Positions 6,510 through 7,852 of a DNA stretch of 7,852 nucleotides are shown in pieces. This DNA comes from Comamonadaceae bacterium (GTDB taxonomy: Bacteria; Pseudomonadota; Gammaproteobacteria; Burkholderiales; Burkholderiaceae_C). The notes beneath the pieces are model-generated. The model made no database searches and was not told the origin of the DNA. It saw only the letters and a list, made by a program, of their open reading frames with translations. Both the position numbers and the translations under genes were made by a program. The stretch is from contig CANHXV010000091.1 in the NCBI GenBank assembly GCA_947464665.1, forward strand, positions 1 to 7,852, in the 5' to 3' direction. Within the stretch, counting starts at the first letter, position 1. Each line of letters begins with the position of its first letter.

Positions 6510-7259
6510 ATGATGTCCGATTCAAACCCAAGCGCCTTTGCCAAATTGAGAGTGGCTATTAGCATCTTTGTGAGAGATGTGGGCAGAGGTGTGTTCACCA
6601 TCACGCACAGTGGTTTAGCCATGTTGGGCTTGGTCGTTGTCTTGGGCGTCAACGTGGCCCTTTTTCGACCAGACATCTTGGCCCAAACAGAATCGACGGT
6701 CTATGAGTGGTTGAGATCCCGACAGTTCAGCTTGTGGTGGGAGCCTCAAAACACGGCAGAAAGAGCTACCGCCACGGATTTAAAAGACATTCCCGGCAAG
6801 CAAGCTGCCGTGGCCGCATGGCTGGCCAGAAAATACCGGGTGGCGCCTGAGCCGATGGCTGCCTTGGTAGCCGAGGCTTATGTGTTGTCAGACTCTACCA
6901 AACTCAAGCCACACCTGATTTTGGCCGTGATGGCGATTGAATCGAGTTTTCACCCCTACATCCAAAGCCCAGCGGGGGCACAAGGCTTGATGCAGGTCAT
7001 GACGGACATCCATGTCAAAAAATATGAAAAATATGGTGGCAAATTAACAGCTTTCGATCCGGTCACGAACATGCGAGTTGGCGCTCAGGTGCTCCAGGAA
7101 TACATTCGCATGAAAGCTGGGGTGGAGGAGGATGGTTTGCTTTTTTACTTGGGTGGGGACACCTTGCAAAGCGATACGGGCTATGTGGCCAAAGTACTTG
7201 CTGAGCAAGCTCGCTTGGACCAAGTTGCTGAGGGTCAAAAGGTCAGCACACAGCCTTGA
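6510..7259 (+). CDS. Membrane-anchored lytic transglycosylase (SLT domain)
   Basis: Lytic transglycosylases cleave the MurNAc-GlcNAc bond of peptidoglycan in the periplasm, forming 1,6-anhydro-MurNAc ends. From ATG 6510 this protein has 249 residues. Residues about 28-50 (THSGLAMLGLVVVLGVNVAL) form a membrane segment without a clear cleavage site, so it is probably anchored with the rest in the periplasm. The SLT domain occupies roughly the last 120 residues: LILAVMAIESSFHP with the catalytic Glu at about 144, then SPAGAQGLMQVM. The usual Ala-Tyr-Asn-Ala-Gly block is replaced by FYLGGD before GYVAKVL. The start is uncertain: GTG 6501, ATG 6510 and ATG 6513 are all in frame. None has a strong ribosome binding site; GTGG at 6501-6504 gives workable spacing for either ATG. 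The gene stands alone, divergent from mnmA. Family certain, exact role unknown. Confidence 0.9.
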   Translation: MMSDSNPSAFAKLRVAISIFVRDVGRGVFTITHSGLAMLGLVVVLGVNVALFRPDILAQTESTVYEWLRSRQFSLWWEPQNTAERATATDLKDIPGKQAAVAAWLARKYRVAPEPMAALVAEAYVLSDSTKLKPHLILAVMAIESSFHPYIQSPAGAQGLMQVMTDIHVKKYEKYGGKLTAFDPVTNMRVGAQVLQEYIRMKAGVEEDGLLFYLGGDTLQSDTGYVAKVLAEQARLDQVAEGQKVSTQP

Positions 7260-7415
7260 AATCTAGGCGGATCTCTGAAATCGCATTTTTGAGACGCCAA
7301 GATCGTGTTTTCCGGCCTTGGTGGTGAGTCGATCACGCTATTTATCGGGGACAATCAGGTTTTGTAAGTTTTGCAAGCGAGACAATCGTCGCCCCACGGT
7401 GAAAGCGATCGAATA
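7260..7415. promoter_or_regulatory. Intergenic region upstream of fadD with short direct repeats
   Basis: These 156 bp should hold the end signal of the transglycosylase gene and the promoter of fadD. A near-perfect 9-nt tandem repeat is present, TTTTGTAAG then TTTTGCAAG (7360-7368, 7369-7377). It is flanked by two copies of GACAATC (7350-7356 and 7381-7387) spaced 31 bp apart, about three helical turns. A GTGA-N5-TCAC inverted repeat lies at about 7324-7336. No consensus promoter or strong terminator was recognised. The repeats could be a regulator site, but nothing links them to a known fatty-acid regulator. Confidence 0.35.
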
Positions 7416-7852
7416 ATGACTGAAGAACGCTTTTGGTTAGGCAGTTACCCTGAGGGCGTACCGACTGACATAGACGCTTCGCAGTACGAGTCTTTGGTTG
7501 ACTTGATGGCAGACAGCTTTGCCAAATACGCCAACCGAACGGCGTACAGTTTCATGGGGCAAGATATCAGCTACGCGCAGACTGATTTCAAAAGCCAGGC
7601 GCTGGCTGCCTATTTCCAATCCTTGGGCTTAGAAAAAGGCGATCGCGTTGCCATCATGATGCCCAACGTGCCGCAGTATCCTGTGGCGGTCGCGGCCATT
7701 TTGCGTGCGGGCTTGGTGGTGGTCAATGTGAACCCCTTATACACCCCGCGCGAACTTGAGTACCAACTCAAAGACTCTGGTGCCAAGGCCATCGTGATCA
7801 TTGAAAACTTTGCAGTCACGCTACAAAAGTGCCTCGCAGAAACTCAAATCAA
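7416..7852 (+). CDS. fadD: Long-chain-fatty-acid--CoA ligase FadD, 3'-truncated by window edge
   Basis: FadD activates free fatty acids with ATP and CoA to acyl-CoA, through an acyl-adenylate, at the inner face of the cytoplasmic membrane; this feeds beta-oxidation and lipid synthesis. The window holds 145 codons from ATG 7416, about a quarter of the usual 550-560 residues. The start reads TEERFWLGSYPEGVPTDID, the usual beginning in Burkholderiales FadD. The N-terminal ANL-superfamily features follow: FKSQALAAYFQSLGLEKGDR, VAIMMPNVPQYPVAVAAILR, AGLVVVNVNPLYTPREL and EYQLKDSGAKAIVIIENFA. The ATP/AMP-binding signature (TSGTTGxPK type) lies past the end of the window and cannot be checked. The start has no strong ribosome binding site (GGTGA at 7398-7402 is 13 nt away), but no earlier in-frame ATG is available and the N-terminus fits the family. 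It follows the transglycosylase gene by 156 bp and is probably transcribed separately. Confidence 0.93.
   Translation, partial: MTEERFWLGSYPEGVPTDIDASQYESLVDLMADSFAKYANRTAYSFMGQDISYAQTDFKSQALAAYFQSLGLEKGDRVAIMMPNVPQYPVAVAAILRAGLVVVNVNPLYTPRELEYQLKDSGAKAIVIIENFAVTLQKCLAETQI

Noticed and set aside
7295..7323. CGCCAAG/CTTGGTG hairpin after the transglycosylase gene as a terminator
   Set aside because: The stem has a wobble pair, the loop is 15 nt and no T tract follows.
7639..7648. GCGATCGC palindrome in fadD resembling cyanobacterial HIP1
   Set aside because: A single copy inside coding sequence of a proteobacterial gene; HIP1 is meaningful only as a highly repeated genomic element.

Overview
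The window looks like chromosomal DNA from a betaproteobacterium of the Burkholderiales, most likely a freshwater Comamonadaceae of the Limnohabitans/Rhodoferax type. This is inferred from the recognisable sequences of SSB, MnmA and FadD, the moderate GC content (judged by eye, not counted) and the compact gene layout; no 16S or other taxonomic marker is present. No RNA gene, CRISPR array, insertion sequence, integrase or attachment site was seen.

Layout. (1) Positions 1-456 hold the 3' part of ssb, closed by a clear intrinsic terminator at 482-511. (2) A perfect inverted repeat, ATACCC-N4-GGGTAT (524-539), follows immediately and sits in the promoter zone of a tight three-gene operon on the plus strand: a periplasmic adaptor (571-1677), an RND inner-membrane pump (1664-4963) and a small DUF2892-type membrane protein (4960-5187). 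Both junctions overlap (14 nt and 4 nt), so the three are probably co-transcribed and translationally coupled. (3) A 158-bp convergent gap with little recognisable content leads to mnmA on the minus strand (5346-6464), the tRNA 2-thiouridine synthase. (4) A membrane-anchored SLT-type lytic transglycosylase (about 6510-7259) is divergent from mnmA across only about 45 bp. (5) A 156-bp gap with short direct repeats precedes the 5' part of a long-chain acyl-CoA ligase gene, fadD (7416 to the window end).

ssb, mnmA, the transglycosylase and fadD are housekeeping genes. The accessory unit is the RND operon. Its two unusual elements are the operator-like palindrome, whose C-tract/G-tract form resembles sites bound by CsoR/CstR/RcnR-family repressors, and the DUF2892 protein, a family often found with sulfide and persulfide genes. 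Together they suggest, without proof, an inducible efflux system responding to a thiophilic signal (reactive sulfur or a thiophilic metal). Neither the repressor nor an outer-membrane factor is encoded in this window, so both would have to lie elsewhere.
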